From Micromonospora andamanensis (lineage in GTDB: Bacteria > Actinomycetota > Actinomycetes > Mycobacteriales > Micromonosporaceae): a stretch of DNA of 64,000 nt. Made by a program: the position numbers and the translations under genes. The stretch is from the NCBI RefSeq assembly GCF_016863495.1, contig NZ_BOOZ01000016.1, forward strand, positions 1-64,000. Direction: 5' to 3'. Of the stretch, positions 1 through 8,960 are shown in pieces (the first letter of the stretch is position 1; the number at the start of each line of letters is the position of its first letter). A model generated the notes under the pieces. The model saw nothing but the letters and a program-made list of their open reading frames with translations, had not been told where the DNA came from and did no database searches.

Positions 1-22
1 CCAACCACAACTGCATGATCGC
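1..22. repeat. Partial copy of dispersed GATCATG palindrome
   Basis: The window opens inside the right arm of a palindromic element. ACAACTGCATGATCGC here equals the right arm of the copy at 24316-24384. It lies just downstream of the lipA 3' end, the position seen for the complete copies. The left arm must lie outside the window. Confidence 0.6.
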
Positions 23-39
23 CGGAGGGCTTGGGGGGA

Positions 40-1032
40 TTAGTGGGTGGGGAGGGGTGCGGGTTGGCGGGCGGCGAGGGCCTGCTGGTAGAGGCGGCCG
101 GCGCGGTAGGACGAGCGCACCAGGGGGCCGCTCATCACGCCGGCGAAGCCGATCTCCTCGGCCTCCTCGCGCAGCTCGACGAACTCCTCCGGCTTGACCC
201 AGCGTTCCACCGGGTGGTGCCGGGGGGAGGGGCGCAGATACTGGGTGATGGTGATCAGTTCGCAGCCGGAGTCGTGCAGGTCACGCAGTGCCTGCGAGAT
301 CTCGGCCCGCTCCTCGCCCATCCCGAGGATCAGGTTGCTCTTGGTGACCAGGCCGTCGGCGCGGGCCTGCGAGATGACGTCCAGGGACCGTTCGTAGCGG
401 AAGGCCGGCCGGATCCGCTTGAAGATCCGGGGAACCGTCTCCACGTTGTGCGCCAGCACCTCGGGCCGGGCGCCGAAGACCTCGGCGAGCTGCTCGGGTA
501 CCGCGTTGAAGTCCGGGATCAACAGCTCGACGCCACAACCCGGCTGCAGGGCGTGGATCTGCCGGACCGTCTCGGCGTAGAGCCAGGCCCCGCCGTCGGG
601 CAGGTCGTCGCGGGCGACGCCGGTGATGGTGGCGTACCGCAGACCCATCGACACCACCGACTCGGCGACCCGACGCGGCTCGTCGGCGTCGAACTCGGCC
701 GGCTTGCCGGTGTCGATCTGGCAGAAGTCGCAGCGGCGGGTGCACTGGTCACCGCCGATGAGGAAGGTGGCCTCGCGGTCCTCCCAGCATTCGTAGATGT
801 TGGGACAGCCGGCCTCCTGGCACACCGTGTGCAGCCCCTCGCGCGAGACCAGCCCGCGTAGCTGGGTGTACTCCGGGCCCATCTTGGCCTTGACCTTGAT
901 CCACGGTGGTTTGCGCTCGATCGGCGTCTCGGCGTTGCGTGCCTCGATCCGCAGCAGTCGCCGCCCCTCGGGGGCGGGCGTCGCGGTACTCGCGGCCTGG
1001 CCGGTCGTCTGCGCGGAGTGCTCGATCGTCAC
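40..1032 (-). CDS. lipA: Lipoyl synthase LipA
   Basis: Radical SAM enzyme that inserts two sulfur atoms into the octanoyl chain on lipoyl domains, completing de novo lipoate synthesis in the cytoplasm. The 330 residues carry both Fe-S cluster signatures: the LipA-specific C71-x4-C76-x5-C82 (auxiliary cluster that donates sulfur) and the radical SAM C97-x3-C101-x2-C104. The conserved RSSYRAG near the C-terminus supplies the serine ligand of the auxiliary cluster. The ATG at 1032 begins an N-terminal extension of about 40 residues, usual in actinobacteria. Its partner lipB lies at 2903-3550, separated by an AspRS gene on the other strand, and the lipoylated E2 (sucB) is in the same window. Confidence 0.97.
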   Translation of the reverse strand: MTIEHSAQTTGQAASTATPAPEGRRLLRIEARNAETPIERKPPWIKVKAKMGPEYTQLRGLVSREGLHTVCQEAGCPNIYECWEDREATFLIGGDQCTRRCDFCQIDTGKPAEFDADEPRRVAESVVSMGLRYATITGVARDDLPDGGAWLYAETVRQIHALQPGCGVELLIPDFNAVPEQLAEVFGARPEVLAHNVETVPRIFKRIRPAFRYERSLDVISQARADGLVTKSNLILGMGEERAEISQALRDLHDSGCELITITQYLRPSPRHHPVERWVKPEEFVELREEAEEIGFAGVMSGPLVRSSYRAGRLYQQALAARQPAPLPTH

Positions 1033-1170
1033 AAAACGAGCCTACGCCGGACGGCGGCGGTCGATGAACGGCGGGCGACGGCCGTCACCCCGGAAATCCT
1101 GTGACGCCGGACACCGGGGCCGGAAAAAACACGTAACAGGACGGCCCGGCCGGGTGTTAACGTGCCCGAC

Positions 1171-1487
1171 GAGTAGCGACGACGGAGCCGAGTAGCGCAC
1201 CGACCCGCCAGTTGAAGAGAGCCGCCGGATGCTGCGAGGCGGTCTGGCGCCGGGGCCGCGAAGACCCTCCCGAGCTGCGGGAAGAACGGCGCGCGGTGAC
1301 CGGTCGGCCCTTGCTGAGCAGGGGCACTCCGGCATCCGCGCCCAGTAGACCCCGCCCGGCTGGCCCCGGTGAAAAGGCGACGAACGAGGCTCCCGCCCTG
1401 GCGGGGGCGAAGGTGTGGTGGCACCGCGAGGTTCCCGCTCGCCCACACCTCCCGGGGATCGCGTTGCGATTGATCGAGGAGGTAGCC
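1171..1487 (+). promoter_or_regulatory. T-box riboswitch leader (translational type) of the AspRS gene
   Basis: Stem I is recognisable: AGTA at 1191-1194, helix CGCCAG (1206-1211) with CTGGCG (1244-1249), the distal AGAGAG at 1216-1221, and apical stem CCGCC/GGCGG (1222-1226, 1238-1242) around GGATGCTG. GAA at 1260-1262 is followed by GAC (1263-1265), an Asp codon and candidate specifier. A hairpin CCCGCC/GGCGGG (about 1392-1405) precedes the T-box TGGCACCGCG at 1419-1428. That sits inside stem AGGTGTGG (1411-1418) with CCACACCT (1443-1450). TGGC would pair with GCCA-3', so with a tRNA having discriminator G, as tRNA-Asp and tRNA-Asn have. ACCTCC (1447-1452) can instead pair with the Shine-Dalgarno GGAGGT (1478-1483). 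The two stems share bases and exclude each other, which implies tRNA-controlled translation start. Confidence 0.8.
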
Positions 1488-2774
1488 ATGCAACGCATCC
1501 TGTCCGACCAGCTCACCCGGCACACCGGCGGTACCGTCCGGATCGCCGGCTGGGTGCACCGCCGCCGACTGCTCAAGTCGGTGGCCTTCCTGATCGTCCG
1601 GGACGCCGCCGGGCTCGCGCAGGTGGTCGTCACCGATCCCGCGGTGCGCGCCGAGGTCGAGGCGCTGCCGGAGGAGACAGTCGTCGAGGTGGTGGCCACC
1701 GTGGTCACGAACCCGGCGGCGCCCGGCGGGTTGGAGCTGACCGACCCGACGGTACGACCGCTCGGCCCGCCCGCCGACCCACCGCCGTTCGACCTCTACC
1801 GACCCGACCTGGCTGCCACCCTGCCGACCCAGCTGGACCACGCCCCGGTCGCCCTGCGTCACCCGACCCGGTCAGCCGCGTTGCGGATCTCGGCGGCGGC
1901 GGTGGCCGGCTTCCGGGCCTCGCTGGACGCCCGCCGCTTCGTGGAGATCCACACGCCGAAGGTGGTCGCCTCGTCCACCGAGAGCGGGGCGAACGTCTTC
2001 ACCCTTGACTGGTTCGGTCGGCCCGCGTACCTGGCCCAGTCGCCGCAGTTCTACAAGCAGCTCATGGTCGGGGTCTTCGAGCGGGTGTACGAGGTCGGGC
2101 CGGTGTTCCGCGCCGAGCCGCACGACACCGTGCGACACCTGGCGCAGTACACCTCGCTCGACGTCGAGCTGGGCTTCGTCGCCGACCACCGGGACGTGAT
2201 GGCGGTGCTGCGGGACACCCTGGCCGGGATGCTCGACGCGGTAGGTGACCGGGCCGCCGGCGCGCTGACCACCCTCAGCGTCACGCCCCCACCGGTGCCG
2301 ACGCAGATCCCGGCGGTGCACTTCACCGACGCGCTGCGCATCGCCGGCGCACCCGCCGACGAACCGGACCTGGCACCCGCCCACGAACGCGCGCTGGGCG
2401 AGTGGGCCCGGCGCGAGCACGGCTCGGAGTTCCTCTTCGTCACCGGGTACCCGATGGCGAAGCGACCCTTCTACACCCATCCGGACCCGGCGCGGCCGGC
2501 CTACTCCAACGGCTTCGACCTGCTGTTCCGTGGGCTGGAACTGGTCACCGGCGGGCAGCGGTTGCACCGGCACGGCGACTACCTTGCCGCGCTGGCCGCC
2601 CGGGGCGAGCCGGTGGAGCCGTACGCCGGCTACGTCGACGCGTTCCGCCACGGCATGCCCCCGCACGGCGGCTTCGCCATCGGCCTGGAACGCCTGGTCG
2701 CCCGCCTCACCGGCGCCCCCAACATCCGCCAGGTAACGCCCTTCCCCCGCGACCTCCACCGCCTAACCCCCTGA
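1488..2774 (+). CDS. aspS: Archaeal-type (probably non-discriminating) aspartyl-tRNA synthetase
   Basis: Class II aminoacyl-tRNA synthetase that charges tRNA with aspartate. At 428 residues it has the short archaeal/eukaryotic layout: an N-terminal OB-fold anticodon-binding domain (about 1-100) and the catalytic domain, without the GAD insertion of the roughly 600-residue bacterial enzyme. Motif 2 is FRAEPHDTVRH near residue 207 and motif 3 is GFAIGLERLV near 397. The OB-fold reads GWVH, a histidine where discriminating archaeal enzymes have tryptophan, so Asp-tRNA(Asn) formation for the GatCAB route is likely; this is inference. The start is the ATG at 1488, five bases after GAGGAGG, which is the sequence the T-box leader can mask. 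An in-frame open stretch upstream is leader, not protein. A standard AspRS is expected elsewhere in the genome. Confidence 0.85.
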   Translation: MQRILSDQLTRHTGGTVRIAGWVHRRRLLKSVAFLIVRDAAGLAQVVVTDPAVRAEVEALPEETVVEVVATVVTNPAAPGGLELTDPTVRPLGPPADPPPFDLYRPDLAATLPTQLDHAPVALRHPTRSAALRISAAAVAGFRASLDARRFVEIHTPKVVASSTESGANVFTLDWFGRPAYLAQSPQFYKQLMVGVFERVYEVGPVFRAEPHDTVRHLAQYTSLDVELGFVADHRDVMAVLRDTLAGMLDAVGDRAAGALTTLSVTPPPVPTQIPAVHFTDALRIAGAPADEPDLAPAHERALGEWARREHGSEFLFVTGYPMAKRPFYTHPDPARPAYSNGFDLLFRGLELVTGGQRLHRHGDYLAALAARGEPVEPYAGYVDAFRHGMPPHGGFAIGLERLVARLTGAPNIRQVTPFPRDLHRLTP

Positions 2775-2825
2775 CACCCCTCCGCCCTCCCGCCCTCCCG
2801 CCCTCACCCCGGCCAGGACGGCGGC

Positions 2826-2880
2826 GATCATGAGGTTGTTGTCGCCGATGTCGGCGTGGCGTGACAACAACTTCATGATC
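2826..2880. repeat. GATCATG palindrome between convergent genes
   Basis: Arms of 18 bases (2826-2843 and 2863-2880) pair with one G-T wobble around a 19-base loop. The element lies between the converging 3' ends of aspS and lipB. The aspS transcript is C-rich and G-poor just before it, and the lipB transcript is too on the other strand. Likely a two-way transcript end; function inferred. Confidence 0.8.
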
Positions 2881-2902
2881 GACCGTGGGTGGGGTGGGGG
2901 TG

Positions 2903-3550
2903 TTAGGGGGTGGGGAGGTGGAGGGTGGGGAGGTGGCGTTCTACTGCGGGGAGGACGTCGGTGACGGTGACGGGGCGGCCGAGTTCGGCGGTGAGGGAGG
3001 TGACGCCGGCGTCGCGAATGCCGCACGGCACGATCCGGTCGAAGAACGCCAGGTCACAGTCACAGTTGATCGAGAAGCCGTGCAGGGTGACACCCCGGGC
3101 GACCCGGATGCCGATGGCGGCCACCTTGCGCTCCGGGCCCCGGTCGTCGGCCGGCACCCAGACCCCGCTGCGTCCCTCGACCCGGCCGGCGGTCAGGCCG
3201 AACTCGGCGCAGACGTCGATGAGCAACTGCTCGACCCGACGCACGTACGCGACCACGTCGACCGGGTCGGGCAGGCGCACGATCGGGTAACCCACCAACT
3301 GGCCCGGGCCGTGCCAGGTGATCTTGCCGCCCCGGTCCACGTCGATCACCGGAGTGCCGTCGACCGGGCGGTCCCACGGCTCGGTGCGCTTGCCCGCGGT
3401 GTAGACGCTCGGGTGCTCCAGCAGCAGAACTGTGTCGCCCTGCCCGCCGGCGACCACCGCCTCGTGCAACCGACGCTGTTCGTCCCAGGCGGCGGCGTAG
3501 TCGAGGACACCGGCGCGTACGGCCGTCAGGCCGGAGGTCGTCACGGTCAC
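2903..3550 (-). CDS. lipB: Octanoyl-[ACP]:protein octanoyltransferase LipB
   Basis: Moves octanoate from acyl carrier protein to the lysine of lipoyl domains, the step before LipA. The 215 residues contain the family block [12 protein letters not shown] at 73-84, the catalytic lysine in RKVAAIGI (K142) and the catalytic cysteine in RIVPCGIRD (C176), which form the thioester intermediate. Length is normal for the family. The C-terminus is proline-rich (LHLPTP) because the gene runs into the C-rich flank of the palindrome at 2826-2880. Together with lipA, and with sucB and gcvT further on, it covers lipoate assembly and use. Confidence 0.96.
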   Translation of the reverse strand: MTVTTSGLTAVRAGVLDYAAAWDEQRRLHEAVVAGGQGDTVLLLEHPSVYTAGKRTEPWDRPVDGTPVIDVDRGGKITWHGPGQLVGYPIVRLPDPVDVVAYVRRVEQLLIDVCAEFGLTAGRVEGRSGVWVPADDRGPERKVAAIGIRVARGVTLHGFSINCDCDLAFFDRIVPCGIRDAGVTSLTAELGRPVTVTDVLPAVERHLPTLHLPTP

Positions 3551-3631
3551 CCGTCCAGCCTAGACCCGTACCCGCTGGTCACCAGTGGTGAGCCGGCTCA
3601 CCACTGGTCCCGCCGCCGACCCTCGGGCGGC

Positions 3632-5452
3632 TCACTCCCCGACCTGCCACACCCACACGTCCTCGACCCGTTGTGGCTCGCCGAAGAGCAGAACCAGGGT
3701 ACGGCGGATCGCCTCCTCGTCGACCGGCCACTTGGCGCCGTGCACCTCGTCGGCGAGCACCACCGTCTCGATCCGCCAGTGCTCCAGGTCGGCCCGGACC
3801 TCCTCGCGGGTCCCCTCGGTGACGATCGGCGGCAGGCCGGTACGGGCGGCCTGGTCGAGCAGCGCGCCGAACGGGCGGGGCACCGGACCGATGCGTCCCC
3901 GGTCGTCGGGACCGCCGGGGCCGAGGAAGAACCCGGACGGGATGGCGAACTCGCCCTGCCGGTTCGCCAGCGCGTACGCCTGCCAGCGCTGCCCGTCGGG
4001 GTAGACGTCCAGGGCCAGCGGCGCCGGGGTCAGCACCCCGCCCGGGGAGACGTGGTCCCGCCAGGCGCCGGAGGTGATGAAGCGCGGGATCGGTTCCCGT
4101 TCGCTTGTCAGCAGCGGAGTGGGGAACAGCGGCACCAGGGCCACCGCGAAGGCGACGGTCCAGGCCACCGCCGCCGGGCGGGACAGCGGACGTCGGCGCA
4201 GCTGGTCCACCGCGTACGCCAGCAGCAGGCCGAGCACCGGCGTCACCACGAGCGCGAACCGGGCGGGCAGCGCGGCGTTCACCACCGGCAGGTGCCCGAG
4301 CAGGTCGAAGGGCATCGGCAGGTCGGTACGCCGGCCGTCGACCTTGGCCACCGGCCCGAAGGAGAGCGCGGTGAAGACCACCGCGACGATCCCGAGCGCC
4401 CACAGAGTCGCCCGTCGGCGTGTGTCACCGGCCCGCCACAGCAGCACGAAACAGCCGACGGCGAGTACCAGCAACGGCAGCCCGAAGAAGGAGTTCTCCT
4501 CGGTGGGGTTCGGCGCCAGCGAGGTGCCGAAACCGGCCTCGCCCGCAAGCGAACGGCGCGGGTAGGCGGCGTACGCCGCGATGTCCTCGGAGTGGATCAC
4601 CGCGTCGAAGCCGGTGCCGTGGAACCGCTGCGGCCCGGCGAAGTGCAGCCACAGCGGGTAGGACAGCAGCACCCCGGCGACCACAGCGGTCACCGCGAGG
4701 CCGCGCAGGAACGAGGGCAGTACGGCGCGGGCCTCGACCCGGTTGGCCGGGTGCAGCGCCCAGACGGCGACGAAGAGTCCGAGTGCCAGCGCGGTGAAGA
4801 AGAGTCCCTCGGCGGCGATCGAGAAGGCGACCGCGACGAGTACGCCGAGGATCGCGCCGTCGCGTAGCCAGTGACCGGGCCGGCGCAGCGCGAACAGCCG
4901 CCACACGAGTAGCGGCACCAGCCAGCCGGCGGTCCAGTTCAGGTGGGCGTTGGCGTGCGAGACCATCCCCGGGGAGAAGCCGATGAACAGCCCGCCCACC
5001 GCGGCGGCGAGAGGGCTGCGGACCAGGTGCCGGGAGAGCAGCCAGTACCAGGCGACGGCGGTGGCGGCCAGGTTGAGGGTGAGGATCACCAGAAAGGTGG
5101 CCGGCGGCCCGATCAGGTACGTCAGCGGGGCGAAGGCCGCCGCGTACACCGTGATCGAGGTGTTGACCGCGAGGTTCACCCCGTCCGGGACGTTGATCAG
5201 ATAGGTGAAGAGCGGGTTCTCGCCGTGGGTCAACGCGTGCCCGCCGAAGGCCAGCAGCCATTCGAACAGCGCCTGGTCACTGGAGTTGACGGTGATCGCC
5301 CGCCCGTTCGGGTCGATCCACAGCCCGCTTGTCACCCAGACGGCGAGCGCCAGCGCGACAAGCACCACTGTCAGGTCGGCTCGGCGGTCGCGAGTTACCC
5401 GCGAGGGCGACGGTGAGGCGGGCGCGGACGCCACGGACGGGGAGGTGGGCAC
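3632..5452 (-). CDS. Polytopic membrane protein, possible GT-C glycosyltransferase-like
   Basis: A 606-residue integral membrane protein not tied to a named family. After about 25 residues of Ser/Pro/Ala-rich N-terminus there are roughly ten to twelve hydrophobic segments spread to about residue 450, then a soluble C-terminal domain of about 150 residues. The long first loop with an acidic pair-like NSSDQALFEW, and the NPTEENSFFGLP stretch in the middle, resemble the layout of GT-C glycosyltransferases that use polyprenol-linked sugars, but no decisive motif was found. The start is GTG at 5452. It is transcribed towards lipB with an 81-base gap, so a link to the lipB unit is possible. Confidence 0.75.
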   Translation of the reverse strand: MPTSPSVASAPASPSPSRVTRDRRADLTVVLVALALAVWVTSGLWIDPNGRAITVNSSDQALFEWLLAFGGHALTHGENPLFTYLINVPDGVNLAVNTSITVYAAAFAPLTYLIGPPATFLVILTLNLAATAVAWYWLLSRHLVRSPLAAAVGGLFIGFSPGMVSHANAHLNWTAGWLVPLLVWRLFALRRPGHWLRDGAILGVLVAVAFSIAAEGLFFTALALGLFVAVWALHPANRVEARAVLPSFLRGLAVTAVVAGVLLSYPLWLHFAGPQRFHGTGFDAVIHSEDIAAYAAYPRRSLAGEAGFGTSLAPNPTEENSFFGLPLLVLAVGCFVLLWRAGDTRRRATLWALGIVAVVFTALSFGPVAKVDGRRTDLPMPFDLLGHLPVVNAALPARFALVVTPVLGLLLAYAVDQLRRRPLSRPAAVAWTVAFAVALVPLFPTPLLTSEREPIPRFITSGAWRDHVSPGGVLTPAPLALDVYPDGQRWQAYALANRQGEFAIPSGFFLGPGGPDDRGRIGPVPRPFGALLDQAARTGLPPIVTEGTREEVRADLEHWRIETVVLADEVHGAKWPVDEEAIRRTLVLLFGEPQRVEDVWVWQVGE

Positions 5453-5633
5453 CTAGCGGACGTTACCAATCGCACCGGGACACGCCGGTCAGACCCGGCA
5501 GGTAGGCGGCGGTCCACCCTGCCACACCTGGACATCGACGAATGTGTGCACGGCCACCATGTCATCGGTGCGACACAGGTGCGTAACGTCGCGGCAATTA
5601 TTGGTGATCCAGCTCACAACAATGGAGGCTCTC

Positions 5634-6863
5634 GTGCGCCGCACCCGTACCCGGCTCGCCGGTGCGCTGGCCGGGCTGGTCCTGGCCGCCGCCGCGCTGG
5701 TGGCCGTCGCCGCTCCCGCCCAGGCCGCGTCCCTGACCCAGGTCACCGGCTTCGGCTCCAACCCCGGCAACCTCGCCATGTACGCGTACCGGCCGGACAA
5801 CCTGCCCACCGGTGCCCCGGCAGTGGTGCTGCTGCACGGCTGCGCCCAGAACGCCAGCGGCTACTTCACCAACTCCGGCTGGCAGAAGTACGCCGACCAG
5901 TGGCGATTCGCGCTGATCGTGCCCGAGCAGCGCTCAGCCAACAACTCCAGTTCCTGTTTCAACTGGTTCGAGACCGGCGACACGACCCGGGGGCAGGGTG
6001 AGGCGTTGTCCATCAAGCAGATGGTCGACCACGCGCGGTCGACGTACGGCACGGCCGCCAACCGCGTCTACGTCAGCGGGCTGTCGGCCGGCGGGGCGAT
6101 GAGCGCCACCATGCTCGCGACCTACCCGGACGTCTTCGCCGGTGGTTCGATAATCGCCGGGCTGCCGCACCGCTGCGCCACCAGCATGGTCAACGCCTTC
6201 TCCTGCATGAGCCCCGGTGTCGACAAGACCCCCGCGCAGTGGGGTGACCTGGTCCGCAACGCCCACCCCGGCTACTCCGGTGCCCGCCCGAAGGTGGCCA
6301 TCTGGCACGGCGCCAGCGACTACACCGTGGCGACGGCGAACGCCACCGAGTCGCGCGACCAGTGGACGAACGTGCTCGGTGTCTCGCAGACGCCCACCAG
6401 CACCCGGCAACTGCCGGCCGGCACCAGCGTCGAGGTGTACGGCAACGACGTGGTCCGGGTGCACCGGGTCTCCGGCATGGGGCACGGCACCCCCGTCGAC
6501 CCGGGCTCCGGCGCGGACCAGTGCGGTACCGCCGCCGCGTACTTCCTGGACACCATCTGCTCGACGTACCACGACGCGGTCTTCTTCGGCCTCAACGGCG
6601 GCGTCACCCCGACCCCGACGGCGACCCCGACCACGTCGCCCAGCCCGACCGCGAGCCCGACCCCGACCGCGAGCCCGACCCCCACCGGCGCCCCGACCTG
6701 CGTCACCGCAAGCAACTACGCCCACGTCACCGCCGGCCGCGCCTACCACTCCGGCGGCTACGCCTACGCCAACGGCTCCAACCAGCGGATGGGCCTCTAC
6801 AACACCTTCTACACCACCACCCTGCGCCAGACCGCCCCCAACCACTGGACCATCGGCTGCTGA
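5634..6863 (+). CDS. Secreted PHB-depolymerase-family esterase
   Basis: Exported alpha/beta hydrolase of the poly(3-hydroxybutyrate) depolymerase/feruloyl esterase group. The GTG at 5634 is preferred because GGAGG lies six bases upstream; an ATG at 5622 overlaps that site. This start gives a clean signal peptide (arginine-rich n-region, leucine/alanine core, cleavage after about APAQA, residue 31). The catalytic domain has the oxyanion HGCAQN motif and the nucleophile elbow GLSAGG (serine near residue 150), with a likely histidine in GMGHG. A Thr/Pro/Ser linker (about 323-352) leads to a 55-residue C-terminal domain bounded by cysteines, probably for substrate binding. The natural polymer cannot be told from sequence. 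Confidence 0.85.
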   Translation: MRRTRTRLAGALAGLVLAAAALVAVAAPAQAASLTQVTGFGSNPGNLAMYAYRPDNLPTGAPAVVLLHGCAQNASGYFTNSGWQKYADQWRFALIVPEQRSANNSSSCFNWFETGDTTRGQGEALSIKQMVDHARSTYGTAANRVYVSGLSAGGAMSATMLATYPDVFAGGSIIAGLPHRCATSMVNAFSCMSPGVDKTPAQWGDLVRNAHPGYSGARPKVAIWHGASDYTVATANATESRDQWTNVLGVSQTPTSTRQLPAGTSVEVYGNDVVRVHRVSGMGHGTPVDPGSGADQCGTAAAYFLDTICSTYHDAVFFGLNGGVTPTPTATPTTSPSPTASPTPTASPTPTGAPTCVTASNYAHVTAGRAYHSGGYAYANGSNQRMGLYNTFYTTTLRQTAPNHWTIGC

Positions 6864-6884
6864 CCGCCCCGCCCGCCCCGCTTC

Positions 6885-6945
6885 GTTGATCATGAGGTTA
6901 GCGGCAGTTTTGGAGATCAACTTCGCCGCTAACCTCATGATCAAC
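6885..6945. repeat. GATCATG palindrome, perfect 21-bp arms
   Basis: Perfect 21-base arms (6885-6905 and 6925-6945) around a 19-base loop, between the esterase gene and the convergent epimerase gene. Both incoming transcripts are C-rich just before the hairpin. Same family as the copies at 2826, 24316, 31201, 49310 and 50501. Confidence 0.85.
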
Positions 6946-6972
6946 CCATGCGGCTCGCGGGGGAGGGGGAGG

Positions 6973-7872
6973 TCAGTCGTGGAGGGCGGCTTGGAGGGCG
7001 GTGCGGAGGTCGGGGTGGCGGAAGGTGAACTGGGCGCGGTTGAGGACGCCGGGGAGGACACGGGTGCTGGTGAGGGCCTCCTGGGCGAAGCCGCCCAGGG
7101 CGACCTTCAGGGCCAGCGCCGGGATCGGGATGACCGCGGGGCGGTTCAGCTGGTGGGCCAGCTCCCGGGTGAACTCGGCGTTTGTGACCGGGGCCGGCCC
7201 GACCACGTTCACCGGCCCGGCCAGATCGGCCCGGGCCAGTAGGAACGTGGTGGCGTTGAGCCAGTCGGTCATCGAGATCCACGGAATCCACTGCCGACCA
7301 CTACCGAGCCGGCCGGCGATGCCCAGCTTGAACGGCAGCAGTTGCGGTTTGAGCAGCCCACCGTCGCGGTGCAGCGGCAGCCCGGTGCGCAGCCGCACCA
7401 CCCGCACCCCGGCGTCCTCAGCCGGTCGGGTGGCCGCCTCCCAGACCCGGGCCACGTCGGCGAGGAAACCCTCGCCGGCCGGCGCGTCCTCCTCGACCAC
7501 CCGGTCGCCGGTGTTGCCGTACCAGCCGATCGCCGAGGCGTTCAGCAGCACCTCCGGCCGGTCGGCCGCCGGCAGACCGGCGATGGTGGTGGCAAGCGTG
7601 CTTGTGGTGTCCACCCGACTCGACCGGATGAGCTGCCGGTACCCGTCGTTCCAGCGCCGGTCGCCGACACCCGCGCCGGCCAGGTTGACCACCGCGTCGG
7701 CCTCGGCGACCACCGCCGGGTCCAACTGCGCCGCCGACGGCGACCACTGTCGCTCGTCGGCGGCGCGCGGCGGTCGGCGTACCAGCCGGGTCACCTGGTG
7801 CCCGTCGGTGACGAGCAGGTCGACCAGCCGGGTGCCGAGGAAGCCGGACGCACCGGCCATCAGGATCCGCAT
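6973..7872 (-). CDS. TIGR01777-family NAD-dependent epimerase (SDR39U1/YfcH-like)
   Basis: Extended short-chain dehydrogenase of 299 residues. The ATG at 7872 puts the nucleotide-binding GASGFLG at residues 7-13, as usual. VVNLAGAGVGDRRW and the SAIGWYGNTGDRVVEED block are typical of the TIGR01777 (cell-division-inhibitor SulA-like) group, and the C-terminal DUF1731-type tail (LTSTRVLPGVLNRAQFTFRH) is present. The natural substrate of this family is unknown. The next gene upstream is an aldo/keto reductase on the same strand, 46 bases away, and the two may be cotranscribed. Confidence 0.9.
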   Translation of the reverse strand: MRILMAGASGFLGTRLVDLLVTDGHQVTRLVRRPPRAADERQWSPSAAQLDPAVVAEADAVVNLAGAGVGDRRWNDGYRQLIRSSRVDTTSTLATTIAGLPAADRPEVLLNASAIGWYGNTGDRVVEEDAPAGEGFLADVARVWEAATRPAEDAGVRVVRLRTGLPLHRDGGLLKPQLLPFKLGIAGRLGSGRQWIPWISMTDWLNATTFLLARADLAGPVNVVGPAPVTNAEFTRELAHQLNRPAVIPIPALALKVALGGFAQEALTSTRVLPGVLNRAQFTFRHPDLRTALQAALHD

Positions 7873-7918
7873 GCCTACATTTTCGGGTACGGGGGGCCAG
7901 CCGGATGCGTCGAGTCGG

Positions 7919-8926
7919 TCACGCCCGCGTGGCGGCCCCGACCGAGCGCAGCTCCGACAGCTCCCGCTCGACCTCCGCGTAGGCGTCCGCGGGCAGTGGA
8001 CCGAGGGCGAGCACCCGGGTGTTCTCCTCGACCTGCGCCACCGTCCGGAAGCCAGGAATCGGCACCGTACGCGGGCTGCGGGCCAGCAGCCAGCCGAGCG
8101 CACCCTGGGCGAGGGTACGGCCGTCGGCGGTGAGCGCCGCCCGGACCCGGTCGATCCGCTGCGCCCACTGCGGCGCCGGCTGTCCGTCGGTGAACCAGGG
8201 CAGCCATTCGGGTGCCCGCCCCCGCACGTCGTCGTCGCCAAGCGACCTGGTGGCGGCGGTAAGCAGCCCCATCGCCAGCGGCCCCCGGTTGATGCTGGCC
8301 AGGTCATGCTTCTCGCAGACCGCGAGCATGTCGGCGTTGTCCCGCAGTACCGACTGGTCGTGCTGGATCGCGGTGCAGTGCGGGGCGGCCGGGGCGAAGG
8401 CGGCAGCCGAGTCGGGGTGATCGGTGCTCCACCCGTACGCCCGGATCTTGCCCTGGGTGACCATGCTCTCCAGCGTGTCGACCAGGTCGAGCGCGAGCGC
8501 CGGAGCCAGGTCGTTCAGGTGCAGCTGCAACAGGTCGACGTGATCGGTGTCGAGGCGGCGCAGCGACGCCTCCAGACTGGCCACCGCGTACTCGGGACGG
8601 TGGTCCTCGCCGGTGGCCCGGCGGGTCGCCTCGTCGGAGCTGTAGCCGAACTTGGTGGCGATCACCACCTGGTCACGGCGGCCGGCGACCGCCCGGCCGA
8701 GTACCCGCTCGCTGTGCCCGGCCCCGTAGTTGCTGGCGGTGTCGAAGAAGGTCACTCCGTGCTCGATCGCCGCGTGCACGGCCCGTACCGACTCCTCGTC
8801 GTCGACCTCGCCCCAGCCCAACGGCTGCCGGTCGTCGCCCCACAGCGGCCCACCGATCGCCCAGCACCCCATCCCGATGGCGCTGACCTCGATCCCGCTG
8901 CGACCCAGTTTCCGTGTCGTCGTCAT
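7919..8926 (-). CDS. Aldo/keto reductase
   Basis: NADPH-dependent carbonyl reductase of the TIM-barrel AKR superfamily, 335 residues. The tetrad is complete: D62 (FFDTA), Y67 (NYGAG), K92 (ATKFGY) and H136 (QLHLND). A late phosphate-binding region (IPGFRTVAQVEENTRVL) fits the cofactor site. The start ATG at 8926 is conventional. It precedes the epimerase gene on the same strand and marks the edge of the defence island, since the TOPRIM-like gene ends only 34 bases upstream of it. The substrate cannot be inferred. Confidence 0.92.
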   Translation of the reverse strand: MTTTRKLGRSGIEVSAIGMGCWAIGGPLWGDDRQPLGWGEVDDEESVRAVHAAIEHGVTFFDTASNYGAGHSERVLGRAVAGRRDQVVIATKFGYSSDEATRRATGEDHRPEYAVASLEASLRRLDTDHVDLLQLHLNDLAPALALDLVDTLESMVTQGKIRAYGWSTDHPDSAAAFAPAAPHCTAIQHDQSVLRDNADMLAVCEKHDLASINRGPLAMGLLTAATRSLGDDDVRGRAPEWLPWFTDGQPAPQWAQRIDRVRAALTADGRTLAQGALGWLLARSPRTVPIPGFRTVAQVEENTRVLALGPLPADAYAEVERELSELRSVGAATRA

Positions 8927-8960
8927 GCCGCCAAGCGTCCCGCTTGGAGCGCACTCGAAG

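Noticed and set aside
2885-2902. G-rich stretch as a stand-alone G-quadruplex regulator
   Set aside because: It is the flank pattern common to all palindrome copies and is better treated as part of that module.
2885-4867. 660-codon plus-strand open frame
   Set aside because: Antisense to lipB and the 3632-5452 membrane protein gene; both have clear protein features while this frame is low in hydrophobic residues and repetitive. By-product of high GC.
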